Assembly: GCA_905199445.1 (NCBI GenBank)
Contig: CAJKGK010000001.1
Span: forward strand, 62,001 to 126,000
Source of the DNA: an uncultured Lachnospiraceae bacterium
GTDB taxonomy: Bacteria; Bacillota; Clostridia; Lachnospirales; Lachnospiraceae
Reading direction: 5' to 3'
DNA length: 64,000 nt
This document shows, one piece after another, positions 1 to 7,850 of this stretch (positions are counted from its first letter, which is position 1; every line of letters begins with the position of its first letter). Position numbers and translations under genes: made by a program. The notes beneath the pieces are model-generated. The model had not been told where the DNA came from and did not search any database. It saw only the letters and a list, made by a program, of their open reading frames with translations.

Positions 1-1453
1 TTTTCCACCCTTTAAGCTTACGTTCTGCCTGTTTGTCAGGCATTTTAGGTTCAAAAGTCTCCTTCAGGGACCAATTCTGACGGATACTGGACTTATCATG
101 CCAATATCCCACAGCCAGGCCGGCCAGATAAGCAGCTCCCAGAGCCGTGGTTTCCAAACAATTGGGTTTTAAAACATTGACCCCTAAAAGATCGGACTGG
201 AACTGCATCAGCAAATGGTTAGCCGCAGCACCGCCATCCACCTTCAGTGCTTTGATTTTCATGCCCACATCCTGTTCCATAGCCTTAAGTACATCATAGG
301 TCTGATAGGCAATGGACTCCAGCGTAGCTCTTACAAAATGAGACTTTTCGCTGCCTCTGGTCAGTCCCACCACCATACCTCTGGCATAAGGATTCCAGTA
401 AGGGGCTCCCAGACCGGTAAATGCCGGTACAATATAAACGCCCTGTGTGTCCTCTGCCATCTCGGCCAATGTCTCAGATTCCGGAGCACTTTCGATCATT
501 TTCATGGCATCTCTCAGCCACTGAATCGATGCTCCGGCCACAAAGACACTGCCTTCAAGGGCATACTCCACACGATCACTGCAGCTGGCTGCAATGGTTG
601 TCACCAGCCCGCTCTGACTTTCAACTGCACTTCTTCCTGTATTCATCAGCAAAAAGCAGCCGGTTCCGTATGTATTTTTTACATCACCATAGTCAAAGCA
701 GCACTGTCCGAATAATGCCGCCTGCTGATCTCCCGCAGCGCCGGCCACCTTAATGGGACAGCCTAAAAACTGAGGCAGTGTTTCTCCATAAACACAGCTG
801 GAAGGCCGAACCTTTGGCAGCATACAGGCCGGTATACCGAAACGGTCAAGAATATAGCTGTCCCAACACAGCTTATGAATATCAAACATCATGGTTCTTG
901 ATGCATTGGTATAATCTGTTACAAAAACTGCTCCACCGGTCATATTCCAGATCAGCCATGTATCCACTGTACCAAAAAGCAGTTCACCGGCCCGTGCTTT
1001 TTCTCTGGCTCCTGGAACGTTATCCAGAATCCATCCCAGCTTGCTGGCTGAAAAATAGGCATCCGGTACAAGTCCAGTCGTCTTTTTAATATAGTCACAA
1101 AAATCTTCATCCAAAGCATCAATCATGGGTGCGGTCCGCCTGCACTGCCACACAATGGCATTATAAACCGGCATTCCCGTACTTTTATCCCATACAATGG
1201 TTGTTTCTCTCTGATTTGTAATTCCAATAGCCATGATCTGCTCAGCACTGATGCCTGAGTCCTGCAGCACCTGACGAGCCACTTCTTTCTGTGAATCCCA
1301 TATTTCATTGGGATCGTGCTCCACCCAGCCCGGCTTTGGATAGATCTGCGTAAATTCCTTCTGTGCCATTGCACAGATACTGCCGTTTTCATCAAATAAA
1401 ATTGATCTGGAACTGGTTGTTCCCTGATCCAGTGCCATAATATATTGTTTCAT
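1..1453 (-). CDS. glpK: Glycerol kinase, C-terminus cut by window edge
   Basis: Phosphorylates glycerol to sn-glycerol 3-phosphate with ATP in the cytosol, the entry step of glycerol use. The frame stays open from the ATG at 1453 to the window edge, giving 484 codons; the family is about 500 residues, so roughly a dozen C-terminal residues are missing. Visible FGGY-family marks are the N-terminal phosphate loop ALDQGTTSSR, the stretch AGAAGDQQAALFGQ, the motif GLGAPYWNPYARG, and the C-terminal DGGAAAN-type adenine loop (VDGGAAANHLLMQ). A GGGGGG ribosome site lies 6 bases before the ATG. Only about 20 bases separate it from the small gene upstream, so it is probably the last gene of the unit that starts at 2428. 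No glpF or glpD is visible in the window. Confidence 0.96.
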   Translation of the reverse strand, partial: MKQYIMALDQGTTSSRSILFDENGSICAMAQKEFTQIYPKPGWVEHDPNEIWDSQKEVARQVLQDSGISAEQIMAIGITNQRETTIVWDKSTGMPVYNAIVWQCRRTAPMIDALDEDFCDYIKKTTGLVPDAYFSASKLGWILDNVPGAREKARAGELLFGTVDTWLIWNMTGGAVFVTDYTNASRTMMFDIHKLCWDSYILDRFGIPACMLPKVRPSSCVYGETLPQFLGCPIKVAGAAGDQQAALFGQCCFDYGDVKNTYGTGCFLLMNTGRSAVESQSGLVTTIAASCSDRVEYALEGSVFVAGASIQWLRDAMKMIESAPESETLAEMAEDTQGVYIVPAFTGLGAPYWNPYARGMVVGLTRGSEKSHFVRATLESIAYQTYDVLKAMEQDVGMKIKALKVDGGAAANHLLMQFQSDLLGVNVLKPNCLETTALGAAYLAGLAVGYWHDKSSIRQNWSLKETFEPKMPDKQAERKLKGWK

Positions 1454-1473
1454 CCCAATCCCCCCAAATAGAC

Positions 1474-1662
1474 CTACATCTGTCTACGAACAATTTTATA
1501 TTCATCATTAAACTGAAAATACGGACAGTTATTAAAGGTATCTGTTAAAAATCTGGCCATTTCATCTTCATCCAGATTCATATCACACACATAACAATCA
1601 TAATCTTCATCATATATATAATTGCCGCAGCACTCGCAGCTGGTCTTTTTTTTGTTTTTCAT
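1474..1662 (-). CDS. Small Cys-rich (zinc-ribbon-like) protein, 62 aa
   Basis: The protein has four cysteines near the N-terminus in two pairs (CECC, then CYVC after a Tyr/Asp-rich spacer) and one more in FNNCPYFQ. This is the look of a small metal-binding knuckle. The rest is acidic (DEDEM), followed by a conserved-looking tail DEYKIVRRQM. It resembles a short family widespread in Lachnospiraceae (I recall it as DUF6472; that name is from memory, not a search). Its ATG overlaps the TGA of the upstream 91-residue gene by 4 bases (ATGA), so the two are translationally coupled. Function unknown; zinc binding is inferred from the cysteines only. Confidence 0.75.
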   Translation of the reverse strand: MKNKKKTSCECCGNYIYDEDYDCYVCDMNLDEDEMARFLTDTFNNCPYFQFNDEYKIVRRQM

Positions 1663-1934
1663 ACGGTTTTTCCCTTAATCAGATACTCACAGCGGCTGCC
1701 ATGCATCTGTCTTTCAAAATCCTCTTCCTCGGAAATGGAAATAAGCATATCATCCACAGCCATATCTCCGTCTCCGTCAACATCATTATATTCCAGATCC
1801 ATGTTATAAAGCGTGTCAGAAATTTCTGCCATCATCCTGTCATACTCCGGTGTATCCATATCCCCCAGCATAAATTCCCATGTGTTTTTTTTCTTGTTTT
1901 TTTTATTACTTTCAATCACAGTAACCTTATACAT
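1659..1934 (-). CDS. Acidic hypothetical protein, 91 aa
   Basis: I do not recognise this protein. It starts MYKVTVIESNKK and turns strongly acidic, with a run rich in Asp/Asn/Gly in the middle (YNDVDGDGDMAVDD) that resembles a Ca-binding or disordered linker. There is no signal peptide or membrane helix. The in-frame TTG one codon upstream is less likely than the ATG at 1934, which has GGAGGG 6 bases before it. It lies 11 bases after the deaminase gene and overlaps the next gene by 4 bases, so it is a true middle member of the operon. It could be a partner of the Cys-rich protein. Confidence 0.7.
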   Translation of the reverse strand: MYKVTVIESNKKNKKKNTWEFMLGDMDTPEYDRMMAEISDTLYNMDLEYNDVDGDGDMAVDDMLISISEEEDFERQMHGSRCEYLIKGKTV

Positions 1935-1945
1935 CAACTTCCCTC

Positions 1946-2428
1946 CTAATCCCAGTAGCCCTGGTGCACAGCTGCAGCTTCTTCCTCAACCTCAGGAACA
2001 GGCCCGATTACCGTAATATCTTTCTGTCCTCTGGCAAAAACCTGTCTGCAGGGCAAATCAAATGTAGGATTTTGCTCATGGCTTCCTGTAAGCTCCAACA
2101 GACGCCGCTCTGTCATTCCATAAACAACGCGGCCAATATTGGCCCAGTAAATAGCACCTGCACACATGGCGCAGGGCTCCGCTGTGGTATACAGCGTACA
2201 CTGCCATAAAAAATCCTTTGAATACGTCTGAGAGGCTCTGGCCGCCAACGTAGCCTCTGCATGGCCCGTACAGATTTTTTCGGTAATTTCAATGTTTTCC
2301 TGCTCCATCAAAATATTGCCGTCCTTGTCCACCAACAAAGCGCCAAAAGGAGTATTTCCGTGTTCCCTGGACTTCTTTGATACCTCAATGGCTTTTTTTA
2401 AATAATAAACATGGTCCATATACGCCAT
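1946..2428 (-). CDS. Nucleoside/guanine deaminase, CDA superfamily
   Basis: A cytosolic zinc hydrolase that deaminates a purine or pyrimidine base or nucleoside. The zinc-binding and catalytic motifs are plain: HAE (in CTGHAEATLAA) around residue 55 and PCAMC (in TTAEPCAMCAGAIYW) around residue 86. The length, 160 residues, fits the GuaD/TadA-like branch. The long spacing and the C-terminal tail (GPVPEVEEEAAAVH) favour guanine-deaminase-like enzymes over tRNA adenosine deaminase, but the substrate cannot be fixed from sequence. It is the first gene of a four-gene unit ending in glpK, behind a good promoter at 2472-2500 and an inverted repeat at 2451-2464. AGAGGTG precedes the ATG. Confidence 0.88.
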   Translation of the reverse strand: MAYMDHVYYLKKAIEVSKKSREHGNTPFGALLVDKDGNILMEQENIEITEKICTGHAEATLAARASQTYSKDFLWQCTLYTTAEPCAMCAGAIYWANIGRVVYGMTERRLLELTGSHEQNPTFDLPCRQVFARGQKDITVIGPVPEVEEEAAAVHQGYWD

Positions 2429-2450
2429 TTTTTCACCTCTTTAATAAATT

Positions 2451-2464
2451 ATGGCATCTGCCAT
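2451..2464. promoter_or_regulatory. Inverted repeat at the deaminase transcription start
   Basis: ATGGCA-TC-TGCCAT, a perfect 6-bp dyad with a 2-base centre. It lies just downstream of the -10 box at 2472-2477, where a repressor would block initiation. The binding protein is unknown. Confidence 0.35.
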
Positions 2465-2471
2465 TTCATAT

Positions 2472-2500
2472 AGTATAACTGATTCGCCAAATTTTCACAA
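2472..2500 (-). promoter_or_regulatory. Sigma-A promoter of the deaminase-glpK unit
   Basis: TTGTGA (2495-2500), 17-base spacer, TATACT (2472-2477), read on the minus strand about 40 bases before the deaminase start. Confidence 0.65.
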
Positions 2501-2548
2501 CTGCATTATCTTCATAGTTTTGATTCTGATTTCACACTTTGAAAAAAA

Positions 2549-2609
2549 AATTGTCATCCAAACTGGCAAAATGTATTTGCATACATATAACCATATGGGA
2601 TGACAATTC
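2549..2609 (-). terminator. Rho-independent terminator of infC-rpmI-rplT
   Basis: Arms of 11 bases (GGATGACAATT and its complement, 2549-2559 and 2598-2608) enclose a ~38-base loop. On the minus strand they are followed by a run of nine T. It sits about 45 bases after the rplT stop. Confidence 0.8.
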
Positions 2610-2652
2610 TTGATTTATAAGCTTACCGCTTAAGCGCGGCATCAATATTCAA

Positions 2653-3009
2653 TTAAGCAAGTTTTGCTTTTGCAACATCACAAAGTTTTGTGAAGCCTTC
2701 AGCATCGTTGATGGCCATTTCAGATAACATCTTTCTGTTAACTTCAACTTCAGCCAGTTTTAAACCGTGCATTAATTTGCTGTAGGATAAGCCGTTCATA
2801 CGTGCTGCTGCGTTAATACGTGCAATCCATAACTGTCTGAACTGACGCTTTCTTTCTTTACGTCCTGCATAGGAGCTTGTTAAGGCTCTCATAACGGACT
2901 GTTTAGCTACTCTATACTGTTTGGATCTGGCTCCTCTGTAACCTTTAGCCAGTTTTAATACTCTGTTATGTTTTTTCTTTGCGTTTAAGCCGCCTTTAAT
3001 TCTTGCCAT
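2653..3009 (-). CDS. rplT: 50S ribosomal protein L20
   Basis: A 118-residue assembly protein of the large subunit that binds 23S rRNA. It has the usual basic N-terminal tail (MARIKGGLNAKKKHNRVLKLAKGYRG is the family start, given here only as its first short blocks MARIKGG and LKLAKGYRG) and the motifs RKRQFRQLWIARINAA and YSKLMHGL. It has full family length. It is the last gene of infC-rpmI-rplT. In Bacillus L20 is the autogenous repressor of this operon through its leader, and a terminator hairpin in the leader here (3808-3837) fits that. Confidence 0.99.
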   Translation of the reverse strand: MARIKGGLNAKKKHNRVLKLAKGYRGARSKQYRVAKQSVMRALTSSYAGRKERKRQFRQLWIARINAAARMNGLSYSKLMHGLKLAEVEVNRKMLSEMAINDAEGFTKLCDVAKAKLA

Positions 3010-3035
3010 TCTTACAGTACCTCCGTTTCTTCAAA

Positions 3036-3233
3036 TTAAAGATATGGTAAAATCTTCTTCATATTCTTTACATTAGTTACATCTGTCATTGCAGCTTTTC
3101 TAAGATTTCTCTTTCTCTTAGCGCTCTTCTTTGTTAAGATGTGGCTCTTGTAAGCTTTCATTCTTTTTAATTTACCAGTACCTGTTTTTTTGAAACGCTT
3201 TGCTGCTGCTCTGCTTGTTTTAATTTTTGGCAT
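3036..3233 (-). CDS. rpmI: 50S ribosomal protein L35
   Basis: A very basic 65-residue protein with the L35 start MPKIKTSRAAAKRFK and the motif AYKSHILTKKSAKRKRNLR. Full family length. It lies 26 bases before rplT and 28 bases after infC, in the standard infC-rpmI-rplT order, with GGAGGA ahead of the ATG. Confidence 0.99.
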   Translation of the reverse strand: MPKIKTSRAAAKRFKKTGTGKLKRMKAYKSHILTKKSAKRKRNLRKAAMTDVTNVKNMKKILPYL

Positions 3234-3261
3234 AGTGATTTCCTCCTTAATATTTCAAATG

Positions 3262-3774
3262 TTAATTACGTTTTTCTGATAAAAACATAACCATACTCTT
3301 ACCCTCAAGCTTGGCTGGTTTGTCAACTACAGCAATATCTGATAATTTTTCAGCAAACTGGTCCAGGATCACTTTACCCGAAGCTGTATGGGCAAGCTCA
3401 CGGCCGCGGAAACGTACACTAACCTTTACCTTGTTTCCACCGGAAAGGAACTTACGTGACTGATTCATCTTCGTATTCAGGTCGTTTACATCAATGTTGG
3501 GAGACAGACGGATTTCCTTAACTTCAATCGTCTTCTGTTTCTTTTTTGCTTCCTTTTCTTTTCTGGCCATTTCGTATCTGTACTTACCATAATCGATAAT
3601 TTTACAAACCGGCGGTTTGGCTGTGGGCGCAATCTTTACAAGGTCCAGATTCGCTTCTCTGGCCATTCTGAGGGCCTCTCTGGAAGGCATGATTCCCAAC
3701 TGTTCTCCGCTTTCACTGATCAGTCTTACTTCCTTATCCCTGATCTGCTCATTAATCATTAATTCGCTAATAAT
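3262..3774 (-). CDS. infC: Translation initiation factor IF-3, probable AUU start
   Basis: IF-3 binds the 30S subunit and proofreads initiator tRNA and start codon. Both domains are present: an N-terminal part with MINEQIRDKEVRLI and KPPVCKIIDYGKY, and a C-terminal part with KVSVRFRGRE. ATG codons exist upstream (3795, 3786), but the strong ribosome site GGAGGTG is at 3778-3784, inside that longer reading. The natural start is therefore just after it, at one of two adjacent ATT codons (3772-3774 or 3769-3771); the ATG at 3759 is a further option. AUU starts are known for infC in E. coli and Bacillus, where IF-3 senses its own level. I placed the start at 3774; the exact codon is uncertain by one or a few residues. 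Confidence 0.96.
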   Translation of the reverse strand: MISELMINEQIRDKEVRLISESGEQLGIMPSREALRMAREANLDLVKIAPTAKPPVCKIIDYGKYRYEMARKEKEAKKKQKTIEVKEIRLSPNIDVNDLNTKMNQSRKFLSGGNKVKVSVRFRGRELAHTASGKVILDQFAEKLSDIAVVDKPAKLEGKSMVMFLSEKRN

Positions 3775-3784
3775 TGACACCTCC

Positions 3785-3946
3785 ATATGTCTCAAAACAA
3801 TATTAAAAAATGGTGAGCAGTATACTACTCACCATTTAAGCACACGTTCAGTGTTAACGTCTTAAATATAAACCCGAGTCATCATCACTGGATGCTGAGG
3901 TGAGAGTGAGTACTCTGCTTTGTTTTAGGCTGCAAACCTATACAGC
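3785..3946 (-). promoter_or_regulatory. infC leader with attenuator hairpin (L20-leader type)
   Basis: About 160 bases of untranslated RNA lie between the predicted start of transcription and the infC ribosome site. It ends in a strong stem (AAATGGTGAG at 3808-3817 with its complement at 3828-3837) followed on the minus strand by TTTTTTAATA, a terminator placed directly before the gene. Position and layout match the Firmicute L20 leader, in which excess L20 promotes termination. The L20-binding fold itself was not modelled. Confidence 0.75.
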
Positions 3947-3952
3947 TTTTAT

Positions 3953-3981
3953 AGCATAGCACCATTTTGTGTACTTGTCAA
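3953..3981 (-). promoter_or_regulatory. Sigma-A promoter of infC-rpmI-rplT
   Basis: TTGACA (3976-3981), 17-base spacer, TATGCT (3953-3958). It begins only about 25 bases beyond the thrS stop, so infC has its own promoter. Confidence 0.85.
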
Positions 3982-4005
3982 GCTGTTTTTAATATGACGT
4001 TATTA

Positions 4006-5964
4006 TTACTTTCCGGCTTCCACATTAATTTTGCGAATTTCCTTTGTACGGATTTCCCGGCAAATATCATCAATAAATACGTGAAGATCCTTTTGACCTT
4101 CATCCCCATTATAACGGCTTCTGACAGATACAAGCCCCTGTTCCTGTTCATTGGCACCAACCACAAGCATATAGGGCACTTTGTTAAGTCTGGCATCACG
4201 AATCTTATAACCGATTTTTTCGGAACGATCATCCATTGTTGCACGGATACCATTGTCTTTCAGTCTGGCAAGCACACTCTGAGCATAATCCAGATATTTA
4301 TCCGAAATCGGAAGCACACGTACCTGTTCCGGACACAGCCATGTAGGGAATAGACCGGCATATTTTTCAATCAGCCATGCCAGTGTTCGCTCATAGCAGC
4401 CCATACTTGTTCTGTGGATAATATACGGGCGCTGTTTTTCACCATTCTGGTCAATATAATACATATCAAACTGTTCGGCCAGCAGGGCATCCCATTGAAT
4501 TGTAATCATGGTATCTTCCTTGCCGTAAACATTTTTAGCATTAATATCCACCTTTGGTCCATAGAAAGCCGCTTCTCCCACATCTTCCACAAAAGGAATC
4601 TCCAATTCTGTCATAATATCCCGGATATGCTGCTCTGTTTCTTCCCATACCTGAGGATCACCAATATACTTTTCGCGGTTATCCGGATCCCATTTGGAAA
4701 TATGATAAGTGACATCTTCCTCCACACCCAATGTTTTCAGACAATACTGGGCAAGTGCAATACAATCTTTAAATTCCTTGACCATCTGGTCCGGTCTTAC
4801 GATCAGATGTCCTTCAGAAATGGTAAACTGACGAACTCTTGTCAGACCGTGCATTTCACCTGAATCTTCATTTCTGAATAATGTGGATGTTTCACCGTAC
4901 CGTAAAGGCAGCTCCTTATAGCTGTGCTGGGATGCCTTATACACATAATATTGGAACGGGCAGGTCATGGGACGCAGCGCAAATACTTCCTTATCCTTTT
5001 CTTCATCACCAAGAACAAACATACCTTCCTTATAATGATCCCAATGACCGGAAATCTTATACAGGTCACTCTTTGCCATCAATGGCGTCTTTGTGCGCAC
5101 ATAGCCTCTTTTTTCTTCTTCATCCTCAATCCAGCGCTGAAGTGTCTGAATCATAGTCACACCCTTAGGCATCAAAAGCGGAAGCCCCTGTCCGATCACG
5201 TCAACAGTTGTAAACAGCTCCATCTCGCGGCCCAGCTTATTATGGTCACGTTTTTTAATATCCTCCAGATGCGCAAGATAGGCATCCAGATCTGCACTTT
5301 TTGTAAAAGCTGTTCCATAAATACGGGTAAGCATCTTATTCTTTTCATTACCTCTCCAGTAAGCGCCTGAGGAAGAAATCAGTTTAAATGCCTTAATATT
5401 CTTCATATTCATGAGATGGGGTCCTGCACACAGATCTGTAAAATCCCCCTGAGTATAAAAAGAAATCACCGAATCCTCGGCCAGATCATGGATCAGCTCA
5501 ACCTTATACGGTTCACCTTTTTCTTCCATCAAACGAATGGCCTGTGCACGGGGCAGTTCAAAACGCTCAATGGCAGGATTTTCCTTAATGATTTTTTTCA
5601 TTTCTTTTTCGATTTTATCCAAATCCTCTCTGGTCAGGGATTCCATGTCAAAATCATAGTAAAAACCATTTTCTATGGATGGGCCAATGGTACATTTTGC
5701 ATGAGGATAAAGACGTTTCACAGCCTGCGCAAGCACATGGGAAGCCGTATGACGCAGCGCAGCCCGTCCTGCCTCATCATCAAATGTAAGGATGCTCAAT
5801 GTACAGTCATGATCAACCTCTGTACGAAGATCCACCACACTGCCATCCAGCTCACCGGCGCAGGCCACTCTGGCCAGACCTTCTGAAATATCTCTGGCAA
5901 TATTATAGACAGACATACTGTGATCATATTCTTTAAAAGATCCGTCTTTTAATGTAATCTTCAT
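4006..5964 (-). CDS. thrS: Threonyl-tRNA synthetase
   Basis: Charges tRNA-Thr with threonine. Domains in order: TGS (about residues 1-60), second additional editing domain with HTASHVLAQAVKRLYP (about 75-90), class II catalytic core with motif 2 RNEDSGEMHGLTRVRQF, motif 3 near SMGCYERTLAWLIE, and the C-terminal anticodon-binding domain from VRVLPISDKY. 652 residues, the usual length. An ATG upstream (6003) is in frame, but AGGAGGAG at 5976-5983 lies inside that extension, so the ATG at 5964 is preferred. The Firmicute thrS T-box (with its GGGTGG element) is not visible. Instead a short GC-rich hairpin lies at the very start of the leader. Confidence 0.98.
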   Translation of the reverse strand: MKITLKDGSFKEYDHSMSVYNIARDISEGLARVACAGELDGSVVDLRTEVDHDCTLSILTFDDEAGRAALRHTASHVLAQAVKRLYPHAKCTIGPSIENGFYYDFDMESLTREDLDKIEKEMKKIIKENPAIERFELPRAQAIRLMEEKGEPYKVELIHDLAEDSVISFYTQGDFTDLCAGPHLMNMKNIKAFKLISSSGAYWRGNEKNKMLTRIYGTAFTKSADLDAYLAHLEDIKKRDHNKLGREMELFTTVDVIGQGLPLLMPKGVTMIQTLQRWIEDEEEKRGYVRTKTPLMAKSDLYKISGHWDHYKEGMFVLGDEEKDKEVFALRPMTCPFQYYVYKASQHSYKELPLRYGETSTLFRNEDSGEMHGLTRVRQFTISEGHLIVRPDQMVKEFKDCIALAQYCLKTLGVEEDVTYHISKWDPDNREKYIGDPQVWEETEQHIRDIMTELEIPFVEDVGEAAFYGPKVDINAKNVYGKEDTMITIQWDALLAEQFDMYYIDQNGEKQRPYIIHRTSMGCYERTLAWLIEKYAGLFPTWLCPEQVRVLPISDKYLDYAQSVLARLKDNGIRATMDDRSEKIGYKIRDARLNKVPYMLVVGANEQEQGLVSVRSRYNGDEGQKDLHVFIDDICREIRTKEIRKINVEAGK

Positions 5965-6055
5965 GGAATTAAATTCTCCTCCTCTAAAAAAAATCCTTTC
6001 CATACAAGTTCAGTCTATTGTATAAAAAGGTATCATCCTTGTCCTATTCAGCCTG

Positions 6056-6081
6056 AAAAGGCCGCCTTCCGGCGGTCTTTT
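6056..6081 (-). terminator. GC-rich hairpin in the thrS leader / after the alarmone synthetase gene
   Basis: An 11-bp stem with one mismatch (AAAAGACCGCC, tetraloop GGAA, GGCGGCCTTTT on the minus strand). It looks like a terminator for the upstream gene but lies downstream of the thrS promoter (6092-6119), starting a few bases after the expected +1. It could be a 5' stabilising or attenuating hairpin, or a leaky terminator. Confidence 0.5.
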
Positions 6082-6091
6082 CGGCATTTTA

Positions 6092-6119
6092 ATTATATCA
6101 TCGGTTTTGGCTTTGTCAA
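6092..6119 (-). promoter_or_regulatory. Sigma-A promoter of thrS
   Basis: Consensus boxes TTGACA (6114-6119) and TATAAT (6092-6097) with a 16-base spacer, in the gap between the alarmone synthetase stop and thrS. Confidence 0.85.
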
Positions 6120-6161
6120 CCAGTTTCAGACTGTATCTCCAATAAATCATCCGGCATAAAA

Positions 6162-6839
6162 CTATACTGTGGTCTGCATCTTTTTATAGATCTGTTCCAT
6201 GCGTGTATCCGTATCATGAATAATCTCTGCACACGCCCGCAGCTCATTCGAAATTTCTTCTGTGGCATTTCCATCGGTTTTGTACCGCAGCTGGTGCTCC
6301 AGACTGGCCCAAAAGTCCATAGCCATTGTTCGAATTTGCACTTCAACCTTCATAAACTGTTTTCGATCCGAAAAAAATACAGGAATTTCAATTACAAGAT
6401 GAAGACTTCTGTATCCGTTTGGCTTTGGATTCTGAATATAATCCTTAACCATAAGTACCATCACATCGTCCTGTTTCATAAGCATCTCGGCAATCGCATA
6501 AATGTCCGACCCATAGGCACAGACCACCCGGACACCGGCAATGTCATGCATATTTTCCTTCAAGGACTCAAGGGTCACCGGATAGCCTCTGCGATGCATC
6601 TTTTCCAGTATACTGGCCGGCCGTTTAATCCGATTTTTAATATAACGAATAGGATTTCTCCGACTCTTAATCTGAAACTCTGTGTTCAGGACCTCAAGCT
6701 TGGTTGTCACTTCCCGGATTGCTCCGGTATACATCATCATTAACTCTTCAAATTCAGCTCTGGTCTGATTATACTCCATAAAGTCTTCATCATTTGAACA
6801 TCTGGCATTAAGTACCTTCTCTAATTCTGTCATTTGCAT
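6162..6839 (-). CDS. Small alarmone synthetase, RelQ/YjbM type
   Basis: Makes (p)ppGpp from ATP and GTP/GDP in the cytosol. The protein is 225 residues and holds only a RelA/SpoT synthetase domain, with no hydrolase, TGS or ACT part. Family motifs seen: RIKRPASILEKM (substrate-binding basic stretch), DIAGVRVVC, KPNGYRSLHLVIE and EVQIRTMAMDFWASLEHQLRYK, whose Glu is the likely Mg/acceptor residue. This matches the stand-alone RelQ (SasB) group rather than RelP. Starts are possible at TTG 6842, ATG 6839 or ATG 6833; AAAGGA precedes them. It lies alone, upstream of thrS, which has its own promoter. Confidence 0.93.
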   Translation of the reverse strand: MQMTELEKVLNARCSNDEDFMEYNQTRAEFEELMMMYTGAIREVTTKLEVLNTEFQIKSRRNPIRYIKNRIKRPASILEKMHRRGYPVTLESLKENMHDIAGVRVVCAYGSDIYAIAEMLMKQDDVMVLMVKDYIQNPKPNGYRSLHLVIEIPVFFSDRKQFMKVEVQIRTMAMDFWASLEHQLRYKTDGNATEEISNELRACAEIIHDTDTRMEQIYKKMQTTV

Positions 6840-6842
6840 CAA

Positions 6843-7174
6843 TTCCTTTATCTTCTCAATTTATCCTTCATTTTCATCTTCCTGATTCACAGGGGCAATC
6901 CTCCCAAAATTGCCGGGATATGCATCAGCACCCGCAAAAGCAGGGATATAGTGCTGTAACCCATCTTTATTTTATCATATTTCATGTACAATTTCCACAA
7001 CAGAATCTGTTTTCCAAGTATGCTCAGATACAACGCCATCATAATGTCTAAGAGTTTCTGTGATAGAATATGGTTATACCTTTATCCACAATTTAGGTAG
7101 AAATAATTAATCAAATCATATATAATTATTTTTATAAATAAAATCATCTTACCAAAAGAAAGGACTGCATATCA
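6843..7174. other. Intergenic region between divergent genes (332 bases)
   Basis: Upstream of both the alarmone synthetase (minus) and the acetyltransferase (plus). On the minus strand a weak promoter is possible around 6972-7000 (TTGTGG, then TATGATAAAAT). The last 90 bases before the plus gene are very AT-rich. No gene, RNA or repeat was recognised. Confidence 0.5.
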
Positions 7175-7795
7175 ATGACAATGAGAGAACGTATTCGGGA
7201 CGGAAAATTATTTACAGATTACTGTGAAGGCCTCCCCGAAGACCGCAAAAGAGCTAAGAAGCTTATGAAAGCCTTTAATGATCTTGAAACAGATGATTTT
7301 GAAGGGCGTATGAAACTCGCAAATGAAATCTTCGGCAAAGAAACTGCGGCCTGGATCGAGCCGCCGTTTTACTTCTGCTATGGCACCAATATTACTCTGG
7401 GCAAAGGTTGCTATCTTAATTTCAACTGTAATTTTGTGGATGACGGCCAGATTATTATTGGAGATAAAGTCATGTTCGGTCCTGCTGTAACGATCGCCAC
7501 TGTCGGACATCCTGTGAATCCCCAAATGAGAGAATATATGTATGCCCTGCCAGTCACTATTAAAGACAATTGCTGGATCGGCGCTAACGTTACGATATGT
7601 CCAGGGGTCACCATCGGCGCAAATACAGTCATCGGTGCCGGCAGTGTTGTGACCAAAGATATCCCTGCCAATGTCATCGCTGCGGGAAATCCATGCCGTG
7701 TTATCCGGGAAATTAATGAGCAGGATATGAAATATTACTATAAAGACCGAGAAATCACAGAAGCTGATCTAGAACAAGAACGCAGCTTGCGCTGA
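7175..7795 (+). CDS. Maltose/galactoside O-acetyltransferase-type hexapeptide acetyltransferase
   Basis: Transfers acetyl from acetyl-CoA to a sugar hydroxyl. The N-terminal Mac domain (MRERIRDGKLFTDY through NEIFG) is followed by a left-handed beta-helix of hexapeptide repeats (ITLGKGCYLN, IIIGDKVMFGPAVTI, WIGANVTICPGVTIGANTVIGAGSVV) and the closing motif AAGNPCRVIREI. The catalytic His is the one in TVGHPVNP, about residue 112. 206 residues, as in Maa/LacA/NodL proteins. The exact sugar acceptor is not predictable. AAAGGA lies 10 bases before the first ATG. The gene is alone and ends at the terminator at 7851-7886. Confidence 0.92.
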   Translation: MTMRERIRDGKLFTDYCEGLPEDRKRAKKLMKAFNDLETDDFEGRMKLANEIFGKETAAWIEPPFYFCYGTNITLGKGCYLNFNCNFVDDGQIIIGDKVMFGPAVTIATVGHPVNPQMREYMYALPVTIKDNCWIGANVTICPGVTIGANTVIGAGSVVTKDIPANVIAAGNPCRVIREINEQDMKYYYKDREITEADLEQERSLR

Positions 7796-7850
7796 GCATC
7801 TATTGATAATGACACATAAACAAAAATTTTAGACGTTTTATATCACAAAA

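Noticed and set aside
6004..6161. T-box riboswitch before thrS
   Set aside because: The spacer is too short and the conserved GGGTGG-type element is absent.
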